Assembly (NCBI GenBank): GCA_029224185.1
Contig: CM055205.1
Location: 13,835,961-13,899,960 of the forward strand
Length of the DNA: 64,000 bases
Reading direction: 5' to 3'
From: Karalla daura
Taxonomy: Eukaryota; Chordata; Actinopteri; Chaetodontiformes; Leiognathidae
The first letter of the stretch is position 1, and the number at the start of each line of letters is the position of its first letter. Below, in pieces: positions 33,961 through 46,273 of this stretch. The position numbers and the translations under genes are program-made. The notes under the pieces are model-generated. The model worked only from the letters and a program-made list of their open reading frames with translations. It made no database searches and was not told the origin of the DNA.

Positions 33961-35399
33961 GAACATCTCCACTGGCAAAACCTCACTGCCATTACGTAAC
34001 CTTCATTCATCAGGCGGCAGTACTTTTATGCTTCTGAAAATTGTAGTTCAATTTTTTTTTCCCAGGTCATTTCTGACACAACTGTCAGAACTGTTTCTTG
34101 AAAGCACCCCTATGCATAATTTAAGATCATCCAATGACGACTGATTGTCACTCTGCCAGTTCGACTAAACGTTTCTCTATTCTGGGTTGGATTAGCAAAG
34201 GACTTTCAATTCATTTGTAGCCCATGCAACAATACCATCTTTCCTTTCCTCTCATTTTAGCCTCAGACATTCCTAAATGTATTCCTGCAATCCTGTTTTA
34301 CCCAATCCGCGTAATTACTCTCCCGAAGGATTCCAGTCCTTGGATGAACCATAGTTGTTCTCCCTTTGCTTGTTATACATGCCTTGCCATGTGGGAAGAA
34401 AAAAAAGCAGAATACAAAAAGAAAGTTCATTGAACGAGAACATCAGCAATGCTGCAAAAACCTACTGTGTGTGGAAATCGAGGCTTCAACCCAAATGAAT
34501 ATACTCTACTGGCTGAATTTGCACCTTACTTATGGCAGAATATTGATTCACAGTGAACTGTGCGAGGGTCATTTGTTATTCTCTATATTTTCCATCAAGA
34601 AACAAACTGAAAGATAATGCAGTATGCTATTTACACAATATGTATTTAACTGTTTAGCCTTCGAAAGATGCATGAAATACTGAATTTTAGTATTTTTCTC
34701 CATCCAAACACAGATACTTAGAAGGTTTCCTTTGTTTATTTCTTTATTTTACCATGAATTAGTGTAAACCTTTCTCTTAAGGCTATTGAAATAATGATCT
34801 TAAAAAAGGTCAGTGAATATCAAGGTCAAAGGTAACAATGTATGAGCACTGGGAAGCTTCCTGCATAATCGTATGCTCAATGGGTGTTTGTAACTCAGGG
34901 CCAGACTGCATATAGGCCATTATATAATGTTCTCATTGTAAAATACCATTGCATCCTATTATCAGAAAATCTAAACATGAAGATTATTTTCCGAACAGCA
35001 TTGAAATAATGGAAAGGTACAGGGCATAAGGACAGACACTTCTAAGACACAAGGATCCTTTCTGTGTCTGACAGAAAATATTTAATGGTATATTGTTGCT
35101 TCTCAGATTTTGGTAATTAAAAAATTCTCCTTAATTGTTGTTTTTTTCCACACTTTTTGAACCAGCTACAGAACAAACAGTTTTGTATCTGAATTGCTCA
35201 ATTTTTTTGCAATCAGGCAGATCCACAGCATTTCAACTGAGGACTCCTCTCCTCAGCATTTATGCCTGATTTAAATCAGAGCTGCCATCCACTCAGACAC
35301 GTGACCAATATCCTGCTGCATTTGCTTAGATTGGTAGCTATCTTGTTCACTTAGATGTTATGAATGCCACTGTATTCTTTGTGTCCAATCAGATTTTAT
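33961..35399. other. Non-coding stretch, no gene seen
   Basis: A good acceptor-like site ends near 34260 ('tcctttcctctcattttag'), and an open frame runs from it to a stop at 34433. No donor or recognisable protein supports an exon. The rest is AT-rich. Confidence 0.4.
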
Positions 35400-35640
35400 T
35401 GTAGAGTTTGTTACGGAGTTGCAAGTTCTACTGAGTTCTAGTGGGTCAGACCCGATCGTCAATGGAGGGGTTGCTGTGACAACCGATTGTCAACTCCATG
35501 GGGATATCAAGGCAGAGGCCTTAATATCCCCATGCCTTGATTTGCATCTGCAAAATGTTACATATTCTCCCTCGGCCCTTTCTTCACCCCTCCACCACAT
35601 TTGCATGTGACCTCCTTGCTGAGGTTATGTAATTAACTTT
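35400..35640. promoter_or_regulatory. Candidate enhancer with overlapping dyads and octamers
   Basis: CATGGGGATAT (35497-35507) and ATATCCCCATG (35524-35534) form a perfect 11-bp inverted repeat. ATCAAGGCA (35505-35513) and TGCCTTGAT (35533-35541) form a second perfect 9-bp pair that overlaps the first, so only one of the two hairpins can form at a time. An octamer-type ATTTGCAT lies directly after (about 35540-35547) and another at about 35600. 'gtaattaactttaacctaat' follows. This concentration of dyads and POU/homeodomain-like words in repeat-free DNA suggests a conserved regulatory element. Confidence 0.4.
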
Positions 35641-35859
35641 AACCTAATAACACATTTAGCCAGCGAGGGAAGATAGCATCTTCTTAAATTTCTGTCCATC
35701 CCGCTCATTTCATAATTGTTGATGCCTAAATATTGTGATGCCTCTCTATGTGCCTGTAACCACTAGTAAAGCAGATTTGGAGAGGGGTCACCATCCCCTG
35801 CACCTGCTCAGGCTAATCACCCACTGTGAGACTGAGAGGGCTGAGGACAGGAAGTGCTC
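35641..35859. other. Non-coding spacer
   Basis: No gene or named repeat seen. Confidence 0.5.
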
Positions 35860-35898
35860 TCACACACACACACACATACACACACACACACACACTCA
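35860..35898. repeat. (CA)n microsatellite, interrupted
   Basis: CA run broken by one 'ata' and one 'ctca'. Confidence 0.9.
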
Positions 35899-36045
35899 CG
35901 TAACCTGAACCTGATTTCGACCTTACACCCATGTCTATTTCTTACCCCTCCCACTCTTTCCACCACTACACACAGCGCTCATTTGTCCTTGCCCCCCATA
36001 CCACCCCCTCCCGTGCTGATGTGCTGCTTTGCCTGTTTGCTGCAG

Positions 36046-36117
36046 ATGACTAGAGCTTTGCTGCTGCCCCCGAGTGCCAAAGCCGTCATCAGAAATTCAG
36101 ATGACTATGCCCCATGA
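36046..36117 (+). other. Exon-like segment after a strong acceptor (speculative)
   Basis: A pyrimidine-rich tract ends in 'tgcctgtttgctgcag' at about 36045. The frame that follows reads ATGACTAGAGC..., encoding MTRALLLPPSAKAVIRNSDD and then YAP, to TGA at 36115-36117. It would fit a small terminal exon, but no AATAAA follows closely and the peptide is not recognised. A conserved non-coding element or chance is at least as likely. Confidence 0.15.
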
Positions 36118-36304
36118 TGCACCACACTGAGCTGCTCTGTTGCAGTGCCTTGACTGTGACTAACTTTTTAGTCTCCTTTAAATTTTAACATATCCAGCAT
36201 TTTCTGTTGAAAGTTTTGTTTCGCTTAGATTCTGTTTTTTCCTGCCATATTCCTGATTTGTTTTTTACAGATACAGCGAGATGAAAACCATGCCAAAAGT
36301 ATTC

Positions 36305-36505
36305 TGAACCTAACACTGGTTTCCTTGCAGCAAAAAGGTCCCCACTTCAAATATTGGTCAGATTGAGGTCCTTTCTGTGTGAAGTTTACATGTTCTTCAC
36401 ATGTTCATGTGAGTCCAGAAATCAGCAGAACTTTGTGACATCCTTTGGTGCAAAGCAAGTAAGACAAAAAGGTTGGGTGGCTGGATGAATAGATGATAAT
36501 ATCTT
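36305..36505 (+). mobile_element. L2/DANA-like teleost repeat relic
   Basis: The order 'ggtttccttgcagcaaaaag', 'ggtccccacttcaaat', 'cctttctgtgtgaagtttac' and 'atgttcttcacatgttcatg' follows a very common fish repeat cassette (cagcaagaaggtcccgggtt... type). The 'ggctggatgaatagatga' near 36478 resembles its GGATGGATG tail. The middle third of the cassette is missing. Related relics occur at 45353, 46938, 54985 and 58868. The family label is from memory. Confidence 0.6.
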
Positions 36506-38780
36506 ACACCTCTACCTCTTCACCTCTTCATGGAAAAATAGGTTAAAATATATTATTATTGGAGGTTTTATACAGAAAAATACAGTGTGTCCACCCACTC
36601 TATGGACAACACTGACTTGAGGCAACAAAAGGATGATCAAATATTCTTCCATAGACATTCCTTCACAGGTATACAGTGAGTTCAAATTGAAGGCCTGCCA
36701 TATTTGTGTTACTTTAGAAGTTATCTTCCTGTTCTAGCCTGGAGACATGCTCATCTGCGGCTAGTGCAGGTAGAGGTGTCTATTTGTAGACCCAGACAGT
36801 GGAGAAATGTTGGCATGTTTAATACCAAGGGACAGTCAAGAGGAACTCTGAGAATGTGTTGCTTCACTCAAAGAAAATCAAACAACTGCACTAGTAGGTT
36901 GGATGTACAAAACTTTTTCTTTTTTTATTCTTCTTTTTTTTTTGTTCAATTTTGTCCAGTGGCTCAAGTAAGAGTTCACGCTTTCTCTACGCTTCATATC
37001 CTAACAAGCTCAGCTGGCTTTGTTGCTACAGGAAAGCTCCCTGAGCTGAGTGCTACATCTGTATGTGTGTCTGTTGTAGCTGTATGGAAATGTGCTTCGC
37101 AGACAGGCCCAGTTTGCTTAAATAATAGATTTGAGACTGAATCACTTTCCTTTTAGTGGTTAACCTACATAGTTAGCCCTGCATAGCGGGGCAGGACAAC
37201 CCTTCCAAAACACACACAGGGCTCATTTGTCTTATTTTCAGGTTTTTGGGAGCCCAAAGATGTTTCTTTTCTCATTTCTTCTTACTTTATATGAGGTCAC
37301 CTCACATTTTAATAGAATAAAAAAATGTGTTTTTGTAAGACCATATATTAGAAAAAGTTGTAAATTTATAGACACAAAAGCATTGATTTTAAATCACGTT
37401 ATCTGTCCTTAAATTTGTGCAGCCACCTCCACAACAATTTAACAGAGCTAAGAGGCATAAAACTTTAGTGGGTACCTTAACTTGCTGCAAGATTAACCAG
37501 GTTGAAGGTATTGGAAAGCTGTCATGGGATCCTGTCTTCTTTCCTGAGCCTTCGCTGCCTTTCCTCAATACTGAAGCTCAAGCATGAATTATGTAGATAA
37601 GCAGAAGACAGATAATAGAAGCACAATCTGTTATGCACATGTGGGTGTGCCTTGTAAAGTCAGACAGATTAGCCCTTGCAAACCATTCCTGTCTGGGTAA
37701 GATGCTTTAGACTCCCCTCTTATTCCACTCAACAAAAGAGACTTACAGTAACTATTATTCTTGTAAAACAATATTAGACAAAAACATCACATTTATAAAA
37801 GACTATCCACTGTATATCCATTAAATTGATTGTGCAGTTTAAAAACCCCATTGGAAAAAAATAGCTTCCTCGGTTGTATTTCTTTTATTTTTTTTAGGAT
37901 TGTAAGTAAAACACCCTCAACTAAACACATTTTTATCAAAGTGGTGAAAATGTAAGATGCCTGGATCTAAATAAAACTACATCAATCAACAACGCAGTGT
38001 GAAGTAAAAATTTAATGATTCTAGACGGAGAGAATTATTGAATTCTGAGTGCGTTATTGGTGTTTTTTTCTCTGATTTAGCCTCCAGTAATTGTCCAGGC
38101 AGATGTCTGAACATTTACAAAGGTTGTAATTATTGATGTTTTTGTAAGATATTGACTCCAGGTTGCCATTGGGATAACAAATGACTACCAGCATGGCTTG
38201 CACTTTTCCTGTGTATCGACTGCAATACAAATAGTGTGAAAACAAACCGGCCATTTGCTCAAATTAGACGCACTTTGATCTCTACATTTTGTCGACTGGT
38301 TAAAAGTGTAAGCCAGTGGTGCTGCTACATCCTGACGGGATATTAAACATCAAATAAGCATGATGAGGACAGTAAGTCTTTGAGTAACATTTTGAGATTA
38401 TGACAAGAATACAACACAAGCCATGAAAGTCTGAAATGAAATGTATCTCATTATTTTTCCTTCACTGAAAATATCCACTTGAGCAGCACTCTACAAAAAA
38501 AAATGTTTAGTTTCATCCGAGGCTCCTATTGAGCCAAAACACATTGATCATGAAAGGCATCAAGAACTGTGCAAAAGCCTTTCTTCTACCTGCTCTCGCA
38601 TTTTCTTTATCACACACTTCGCTGGGGGGGAGTTCATGGATCATAAATGTGGAACGTCTTAATGCATCCTATAGTGGGCATCGTTCATGCTCTGAGAGCC
38701 TGCCTTGGAGCCATTCATGGCTGGTTGGAGCACGACTTGAGAACAGGAGCATGATTTCAATACAGCAAAACCATCGTACA
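36506..38780. other. Non-coding stretch, no gene seen
   Basis: The 150-codon plus frame at 36704-37156 is long for this window, but it includes a poly-Phe/Ser run from a T-rich tract (36910-36950) and has no known relatives. The remainder is AT-rich. Confidence 0.45.
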
Positions 38781-38784
38781 CAAA

Positions 38785-38801
38785 CATACACACACACACG
38801 C
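38785..38801. repeat. Short (CA)n microsatellite
   Basis: Eight CA units with one interruption. Confidence 0.8.
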
Positions 38802-39189
38802 AGACTTGAGATGTGCTGGAGATGGAGTCGCCAGCAGCTGATGGAAGATACCTCCACACCACAAATAGAGAGGCAGTGAATTATTAAAAGGGAACTGTTA
38901 TTTGTGAATGAAGAGTTCATTGAGAGAGAGAGGGGGAGAACAGATAAAAATGCACCTCTCCCTACCTTTCACAACAAAGACTAACAGTCTGTGTGAGGTA
39001 GGTAGGCTGAATACTCTTGAGGGCTTTAAAAGCCAATATCCTGCAGGGATAGACAAGTTCACTGTGAAATAAAAGGGCTGTTAAACTAGACTGCTCACCA
39101 GGCATTGGTAGTGTGGGATCCAATAGAAAAGCACAGTTTTTACTCACATAAGAAGGAGGAAAACACAGGAAATCAGTATATGTGTCAAT

Positions 39190-39620
39190 TACCAATGAAT
39201 TAGAGATTGTGTTTTTTTATCTAACTTTTTTCCATTTGCTCAAATTTATGAACGTTAAAAGTGGAAACATCTGTTTTCTTGGATAATAGGACATGCAGCT
39301 CCACCTCCCCTGTAAGGTAAACTCTTAAACATGAAATCTCTTTAACATGACAATGTTGAGTTTTACTTTCAGTTGCTGTTTTCAAAGAGCTCCACATACA
39401 GATAGCTGCATTTTGAATATTACCACCAAAGGCATTGCAGTACACATGTTAGGCCAGTAGTTGGCAGTGTGTTTTTGTGATGCACATGCATTGAGACATT
39501 TGGCAATTGTCATTCTTGTGATGGTAGCTGAAGTGCAAGAAAGGATTCGCATTATCCCATGGTCCCTTATGCCCCGTTTGTAACGTTTTGAAAGGGTTAT
39601 TTGGTCACAATTGCTTATTT
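39190..39620. mobile_element. Probable teleost DNA-transposon (hAT/MITE-type) relic
   Basis: Words such as 'gttgctgttttcaaagagct', 'gcattgcagtacacatgtta', 'ggccagtagttggcagtgtg' and 'taacgttttgaaagggttat' occur in the order of a dispersed fish repeat that I remember, with a 'vagile' central block. Clear terminal inverted repeats were not found, so borders are approximate. Confidence 0.4.
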
Positions 39621-41571
39621 AAAATATGTGAGTTTGTGCTGTTGATGAACTTGCTGGAAATCAGATACATAGGGTGTTCTGGTCTTCATAGTGAGTAATT
39701 AGCTGTTACTTTGCACTTTAAAAGACAAAAACAAATTTCCAGAGGCTTCAGGGTTCTAAATGCAGCATGAGATTAATCCCAAAGTTTAAAGGAACTGAAA
39801 TCACCCGGAGTGTAAACTCAGCAGGCGTGGACTGGACAGGCTTGAGGGACTCCCGCAAATGTGTGGGTGGTGGTGCATGACTGTTCTGAGTTAGTGAAGC
39901 AGTTCCCTGATTCATTACATGGACCTCAGTACGCTAACTTGTTATGCAGCTCTGTGAAGCCTGTGTCCAACTACTTACAGGAGCACTGACCACATGTCAC
40001 AACTACACACATAACTCATTTTAATTGAACTTTTAAAAGGGTTTTTGCCATCATCCAGCACCCTACAACACCCAAAGACAGAAATCCTGCAGAATGGGGA
40101 TGCCATTAAGCGTTGGCATTCTTAATGGGCCAATGACAACACTCATAAAAAGCCCATGAATTAAGAAGCCGACATCACTCATGTTGGATGACGTTTTTAC
40201 TTGGGTTGAGGGAGAGTGGCAAGAAAAACAAGACAAGGAGGTGATTAATTGACTGATCCGTGTTTGGCGTGTTGCAGCACATCACTAATCACTGACCGGA
40301 GCACAGTATTTCCCCATGTCTGTGAAAAGGAAGAATAAAGAAACTAATGGGTTTAACAAGATTGATTTGTTGCCATATGTAACATCAATGCAAACACTCA
40401 AAAGCTGTGGGCAACACTGAATAAAGCAGTGTTTATTGAACACTTTCTGTAATCAAAATCTGTGATATAACCATCCCCCAATGGTTTGAATTGACTCCCT
40501 ATTAACACTTTATGTTCAACATTTATCTGTGTGTTTTCTCTATATCAAATATCGGCTTTGTTAATGTCATACTGTAGCAAAATGCCAAACAGTCAATGAA
40601 AGTGCGTACAGCACTGACACCGGTTCATGGGTAACCATTAACTCATTGTATGAAGCCTGAATGTGATATGAGAAATATTTTCATTTGATTTCTTTAAATG
40701 ATTTTCTGATTTGGTGGAAAATATAGACCGAGGGAAAATGTCAGACTTTTCCCAATATCTGACTGCAGGACTGCGCTGGTGGTATCCTCGAATGACTCAG
40801 AGATGCTGTGGATTATTACAAGGGTGCACAGACACAAATTGAGTCATGATGGGAATTATGGCTGTAATATTACACAATATAGGCGGGAACCGTGAACTCA
40901 GATGCGGGCCATGAGCGGATGACATTTAGAAACCGTCCTGAGGGAGGACCCATTGCCTCTCACGGCAGGGGGGCCTTGGAGACATCCTTGGCTGCTTTAA
41001 CGATCCTTATTCATCTTTACCCACTCACAGACACACATTCCCCCACACAGGCACACACTTTAACACAGCAGACCTGACATCTGTTATACATTATGATCTT
41101 TTTGTGCTCAATGTACTAGCATGGCACATGCATTATGAATCGCAATCTCCAAACCTGTTGTAGACGGTGATGGAGAGTTATTTTCTATTCCATCCTGATA
41201 CTCTGAGGTCATCTACATTTGCAGTTTTTTTTCTTGCTGCTCTCTTCCTGAACACTTTTGCGCTCACTCCCATACTTTGTCTTCACATGAGTGGGATACA
41301 AGTTTTACTTCACTGGCTTTGAGAGCAGGGAGATAAGTGGAGATGTGCAGCACTTTATTTCCATGTCAGGATGCTCTTTTTCCACTTGATTGGCCTTTTA
41401 TCACACAGCATGTGGCGCAGACAACGAGGCAACAGGAAGTGGAGGCGAAGAATGGGAAGGAGGTGAAGCACAGACGTGGGATGAGGGGAGGGATGAGGCC
41501 TGACTGCTGATGATCTTTCATGAAGCATCCCTGGAGAGACAATAGCATGACTCAAACCTTCTTCACACCCA
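39621..41571. other. Non-coding stretch with a homeodomain-type dyad
   Basis: CCATTAAG (40103-40110) and CTTAATGG (40121-40128) are a perfect 8-bp inverted repeat with a 10-bp spacer, about one helical turn. 'atgaattaagaagcc' follows. No coding gene was recognised. The 141-codon minus frame at 41355-41780 overlaps other frames on both strands and has a poly-Gly run from the poly(C) tract. Confidence 0.45.
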
Positions 41572-41583
41572 CCCCCCCCCCCC
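41572..41583. repeat. Poly(C) run
   Basis: Twelve C residues preceded by 'cacaccca'. Confidence 0.9.
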
Positions 41584-42743
41584 TTTTTACTCACAGCATG
41601 TTCAACACTCTCACAGTGCTCATTCGGGCCCAATATGATAATAAAACTGAGTGTATCAAGAGTACAAGGTGCCAATACACTCCATGTGCAGGAGGAGAGG
41701 AGGAAAAAACAGAGAAGGCTGGAAAGCAGCTCATAGCTAACTGCTTGCCTGTCATCTATCTTCAGTCCGTTGTTTCCCACGACGAATTGAATCAGAAAAA
41801 GCTCGATCTGGAGAAATTCTCCATCTCTGTCTCTTCATTTATTCCACCTTGTCATGATGATGAGACCGCGTAGAAAATTAACTTTAGCAGTTCTAAATCC
41901 CATGATTCAGGTAATCTGTTCTGATACCCGAACATGGCAGAAAAATGGCAGAGTTAAAATCCACCCTCCTCATCTGTGAGAGCTGCCATGTGTCCAACTT
42001 TCTGCATCGACAGTGAGGAGAGAAATCAAAATGCATAAAGTTGGGGGAGTGGGGTTTGCGGCTTATTATGACTCCCACTGGAGGATGTTCAAAAGAGCAG
42101 TGCTCTGACACCCGATGTACTGGGTTTGTTGCTTTCTGTTTTAATCTAGCCTAAAGATATATGTTTATCAAAGTGAATTTTCAGCGTCTGTTTTCAAGGC
42201 TTTGCCGAAGCTTTCAAATCTCCTGGAATTCAAAGGAGCAGGCCAGAGCATGAAATGATGAGCACATCAGCAGCTAAGACTCACCGCGATGCAGCAACAT
42301 GGCGCAGGAGCAAATCACTACAGAAATGTGATGACTCGACTGTTCGTCTGCATATCGACATGAAAGCTAGTGTGCAGGAAATTGTGTAGGAGGAGAAAAC
42401 ACAGCTATCAATGCCAGAAAAATACTTTTCTTCTCACAGCTTCAAGAAATTTCACTTCAAGTTCACATCTTACTGATGTCACATGTGCTCCTGGAGGACA
42501 CTTGTTGTCTGCGACAGTCTCTGCATTAAGAAACCCCCACGTCATTAAGAAACATGGAAAAAATAACATTAGCACTCTTTTGGAGAGTATATGTTTTCTG
42601 ACTTTTACCTTAAATACAGACTAATGAGATAGTTGATAGTCAGGAAGGAGAGAGATTTTCCTCACAAGTGTGTGGGGCTCTGCTTTGCCTATGTTTTCCT
42701 GTGTTATGAACTGGCACTAAATAAAGTTGCAGTGGAAGATGAA
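41584..42743. other. Non-coding stretch, no gene seen
   Basis: No gene recognised; short frames on both strands only. Confidence 0.5.
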
Positions 42744-43145
42744 GTTTTCCACTACATAGTTCCAGCATGGCTTGTTCCAGTTTGACGACAGGTCCTTCCT
42801 GTTCCAGTACCACCTCGACAGAGGACATTATGGGGACAGGAAACTCCATTGATGCCATTTGACACATTACACAAACATACAAACAATGGAGAATATCGAC
42901 TCAGTATTTGGAAAGTCTGCTCCTTATAGAAACCATGGAAACTTGCATGGAACAAACCATTGTGCTGCATGTATTTAACCAATTTTGAAGAATCTTGTCG
43001 AATGATTCATTATATGAGTCACATCATATTTTACTATCAGTCAGGTTCCAAAATGGGAACAGGTTGTAGGCACTATCCCTAATGGAAAAGCACAAAAACC
43101 AAGCCATGCTGTGTTGAATTGTGCTTGAACTATGTAGTGGAAAAC
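42744..43145. mobile_element. Non-autonomous DNA transposon (MITE) with 19-bp TIRs
   Basis: gttttccactacatagttc (42744-42762) and its exact reverse complement gaactatgtagtggaaaac (43127-43145) form perfect 19-bp terminal inverted repeats. Further in, 'cagcatggctt' on the left corresponds to 'aagccatgctg' on the right with a small offset, so the sub-terminal regions are related too. The interior of about 360 bp has no transposase. A family of fish MITEs with 'tagtggaaaa' ends is remembered, but the superfamily (hAT-like) is not certain. No target duplication is obvious, so the true ends may lie a few bases further out. Confidence 0.75.
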
Positions 43146-45352
43146 AGGCATTAGTCTCCATCCTCTACAAAAAAAAGCATCTCAGTCTCCATCTGTCTGC
43201 TGGACAACTAGCATAATTGTCTTAACAGGACAAATCCCCCTGCTGGTTTTGGAAACATGGTGGACATCAATAGATATGCAATCGCAGAGCACAGGGAAAG
43301 TGCTGTGTTTTGTGACAATTTGGTGAGATTGTATCGGAGGAAAACTACAAATAACTTTCACCGTTTCACACTACAGCACAGGTTTCTTACATGTACAAGA
43401 TCAGACTAAAGCCCCCTGACCAGAGAGAAACAGCATAATTCCTTGCTGCTTGCTGGGGAAATCACAGCTGGATTGTCTGGGGAGAATTCAGGATCCTCAG
43501 TGTTGAAGGCCACATCTGCAGATTCTTAGATCTACACCTCCACGCTTTGCTGTGACTGTGATTCAGACGTGAACAAGGACAGAAGCATGCAGAGATGGAC
43601 CTTTTAGAAACCCAGAGTCATGCTGTGGGTGTAGCTCACAGGCACCCTGGTGATAGGGTGCAACCAAAGGCTTTCTACTGTGTGTCCCTGTAGAAATTAC
43701 ATACTGGTGGGTTTTTCATCTTTCTCTCCTTTAGTCCTATTCATGAGGTCTCAGCCTCTGCTCTCTCTGCCTCCAACTGTGCTGTTTGCAGTGCAGCCAC
43801 ACTTGTCATTTTCAGGTCCATGGAGACTTTCAAGTATTTTAATGAACTAGTTGCATTTGCAACACTACCCTCATCTTCATGTTTATCTCTATTAAAAAGG
43901 CTGTTTTATCAGTATTGGTTGAACTTGCTACAGTGCCGTATGAAAGGTTTTGACTTCACTAAGTTTTATTTAATAGATTTTATGTAAATAAGTTCCTTTT
44001 TGTTGAGAAGTATTTGGAAGAAATAAACAATATTTGCTTTCAAAAAGTTTCATTTTGTGGTTTGTCCCAGATAGTGCTGGAAGAATACCACAGTATACAG
44101 TACGCACTGTTTGTAGAGTTCCCAGGTGGGTCCGCGTGTTGTTTCATTAATTTTCATTTCTTGATTTTGTACTTATGATCTGTAATGAAATTCATGTCTC
44201 TTCTGAAGGCTGGAGTTCAAAAGACCTAAGACAAAATGCTCCGCAGAATGTGAACAAAATTACGTGGCACAGTCTTAGCTTTGTCCTTGACACAAAAACT
44301 GTTTCTCATTCTCAGAGGATTGTGTATGGAGAAGAAAAAGCAAACACAAACTGCATATTTGTTTGTGATTAATCTCCTCTTCTCCATCTATTTACTCACA
44401 GTTGCCTTGACTGCTTTTGTGCACTGCTATGCTCTGCATTTTATTCATGCAGATGGCTTAAATTGATGCAGAAAAGAAAGCAAACATTTCATATTTTGGG
44501 CGAAAACATTTCGCAGTCTAAAGATAACCAGAAACTAGTGGCTAAATATTATTTTCAGTAAGAAGACTAACATTGACTGGCATTCTGATTTTCAGTGCAA
44601 CATCAAAAATAATATGAATATCGAATAAAACCGGTAAAATCAGCCATTTAATAGACATTGTATATTTATGAATGTCATTTTTCCGCAGCATTTGATATGC
44701 AGTTAAAAGGTTTGTTGTGGCGAAAGCCAGGTGGACTGTGGTTTCTCTGAGGTTTCTCAGCCCCCATTTCTCCTCACAGCAAGACATGCGGCGGAAAACA
44801 CGTTGGCATCGACACATCAATAATGTCTGTTAATAATTTACTGCTCCCACCATACAGATGCAACTAGAGAAAGCCAGGAGGAAAAGAAAAGGGGGTTTAA
44901 ATTTTCTGCCTTCACATTATTCAGGTCAATCTTCTACCTTGAAGCAGGAAATTGCTATTACAACAGCAGGTTACTGCACAGGATATTTTACTCTAATTTG
45001 TTGAAAAGCTGCATGAAATTACAAACATTATCATCGCTGAATATTGTCATTTCCAAAAATGACCTTTTCAAAGAAAATCTGAAAAGCTTTGACAAGTATT
45101 GGTTTCCGTCTCTCAGTCAATGCTACACACGGGCTGGTCAGAAAGTCAAAAAGTGGTGGAAAATTTAATTGAATGTGTCTGACTTTGCATTTTGTTCCCA
45201 TTAAAGACATTGATTGTGTTTTTTTTGGAACAATAAAGCAATGTTAGTTGAAGCATTTGTATATAAATGTCATCAGATCAAGGTGCTGAGCATCAGTGAT
45301 TCATTTATTGATAACTTGATTTAGTCTAATGAATAAGTCAAAGAAGAGCATC
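43146..45352. other. Non-coding stretch, possible Tc1-like end
   Basis: No gene recognised. 'gctacagtgccgtatgaaag' at about 43929 resembles the tacagtgccttgcgaaag start of Tc1-type terminal repeats, but no matching second end was found. The rest is AT-rich. Confidence 0.4.
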
Positions 45353-45560
45353 ACATCCATCCATGCATTTTTTTTGCTTTGGTCTCCATTCTGACACAGG
45401 ACATACACACAAGCACACCATTCACTCTCACATAGGGCCAAATTAGTCTCCAATTAAGATAAACATGTATGTTTTTGGAATGTGGGAGAAAGGTTTGCAG
45501 AGATCATGCAAATCAGATTTAAACCAGGGACCTTCATGCAGTGCTAATCTGCTGCTTAAA
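45353..45560 (-). mobile_element. L2/DANA-like teleost repeat relic (antisense)
   Basis: Starts with 'catccatccatgcat' (the reversed ATGGATGG-type tail). It then shows 'ccattcactctcacataggg', 'caattaagataaacatgtat', 'tttttggaatgtgggagaaa', 'agatcatgcaaatcagattt' and 'aaaccagggaccttcatgca', the antisense order of the same cassette seen at 46938. About 200 bp, decayed. Confidence 0.7.
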
Positions 45561-46272
45561 TACTCGTTTGGTGTCAAAAAGTGTATGATGGGAATGCTAC
45601 ACAATTTTAAAGGGGTTTGGGTTTTATATTTGTTTTATATGGTCGTTAAGTATATCTACTTTCTTACACGATTGAATTTTTAGGAGTTTATCTTTTTATG
45701 TTTTACAGTGTTTACTCTGTAATAAAATAAAACAATTATTAAGCACAGATATGCAGCGTTCTCTGAATAATCAGTGAGTTTGACCATTTCTTCACTCCAG
45801 ATTGTGCTCAGAAAAAAGTACAGTGAATATGAGCCAAAGTTATCACTCCCTAACAGCAGCAGCTGCTGCAGTACTTTAGCTGATGCTCAGACTGAGCAGA
45901 ATCTGCAGGGGTAGAGTGGTGTTGAGACCTCCTACGGTGTCGATCCAGCCACTTGACCTACACATCCACAGACAAAGCAGGTCAGTGATGAGCTTCCATA
46001 GCAACAGGAAACCTCCTCTCCCTCCCGGAGGAGACAGATGAGGATGGAGTGGCACTTTCAGTTGGAACATGGGAGCCAGTTTTAAATGAGAAAGTTTTAA
46101 TTGCCACATTTGTTTGAGGAGAATTTTAATGAAAGACTGTAAACAGCAAAAAAAAAAGTAAAGTGGCAGTCGCAGTTACGAGCACACTCAAGGGTGTGGG
46201 AATGGGTCCATGGATGGAAAGGCCATGAGGAAGAAAGAGGAGCAGGAGCAAGGAGCAAGACAGGGAGGGAGA
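45561..46272. other. Non-coding stretch, no gene seen
   Basis: No gene recognised. A short dyad lies in 'ctcctctccctcccggaggag' near 46014-46034. Confidence 0.45.
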
Positions 46273-46273
46273 A

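Noticed and set aside
36704..37156. 150-codon plus frame
   Set aside because: Contains a poly-Phe/Ser run from a T-rich tract and resembles no known protein.
41355..41780. 141-codon minus frame with poly-Gly
   Set aside because: The Gly run is the poly(C) tract at 41572-41583; antisense frames overlap.
43929..43960. Tc1-type terminal inverted repeat
   Set aside because: Only one end resembles Tc1 and no partner end was found.
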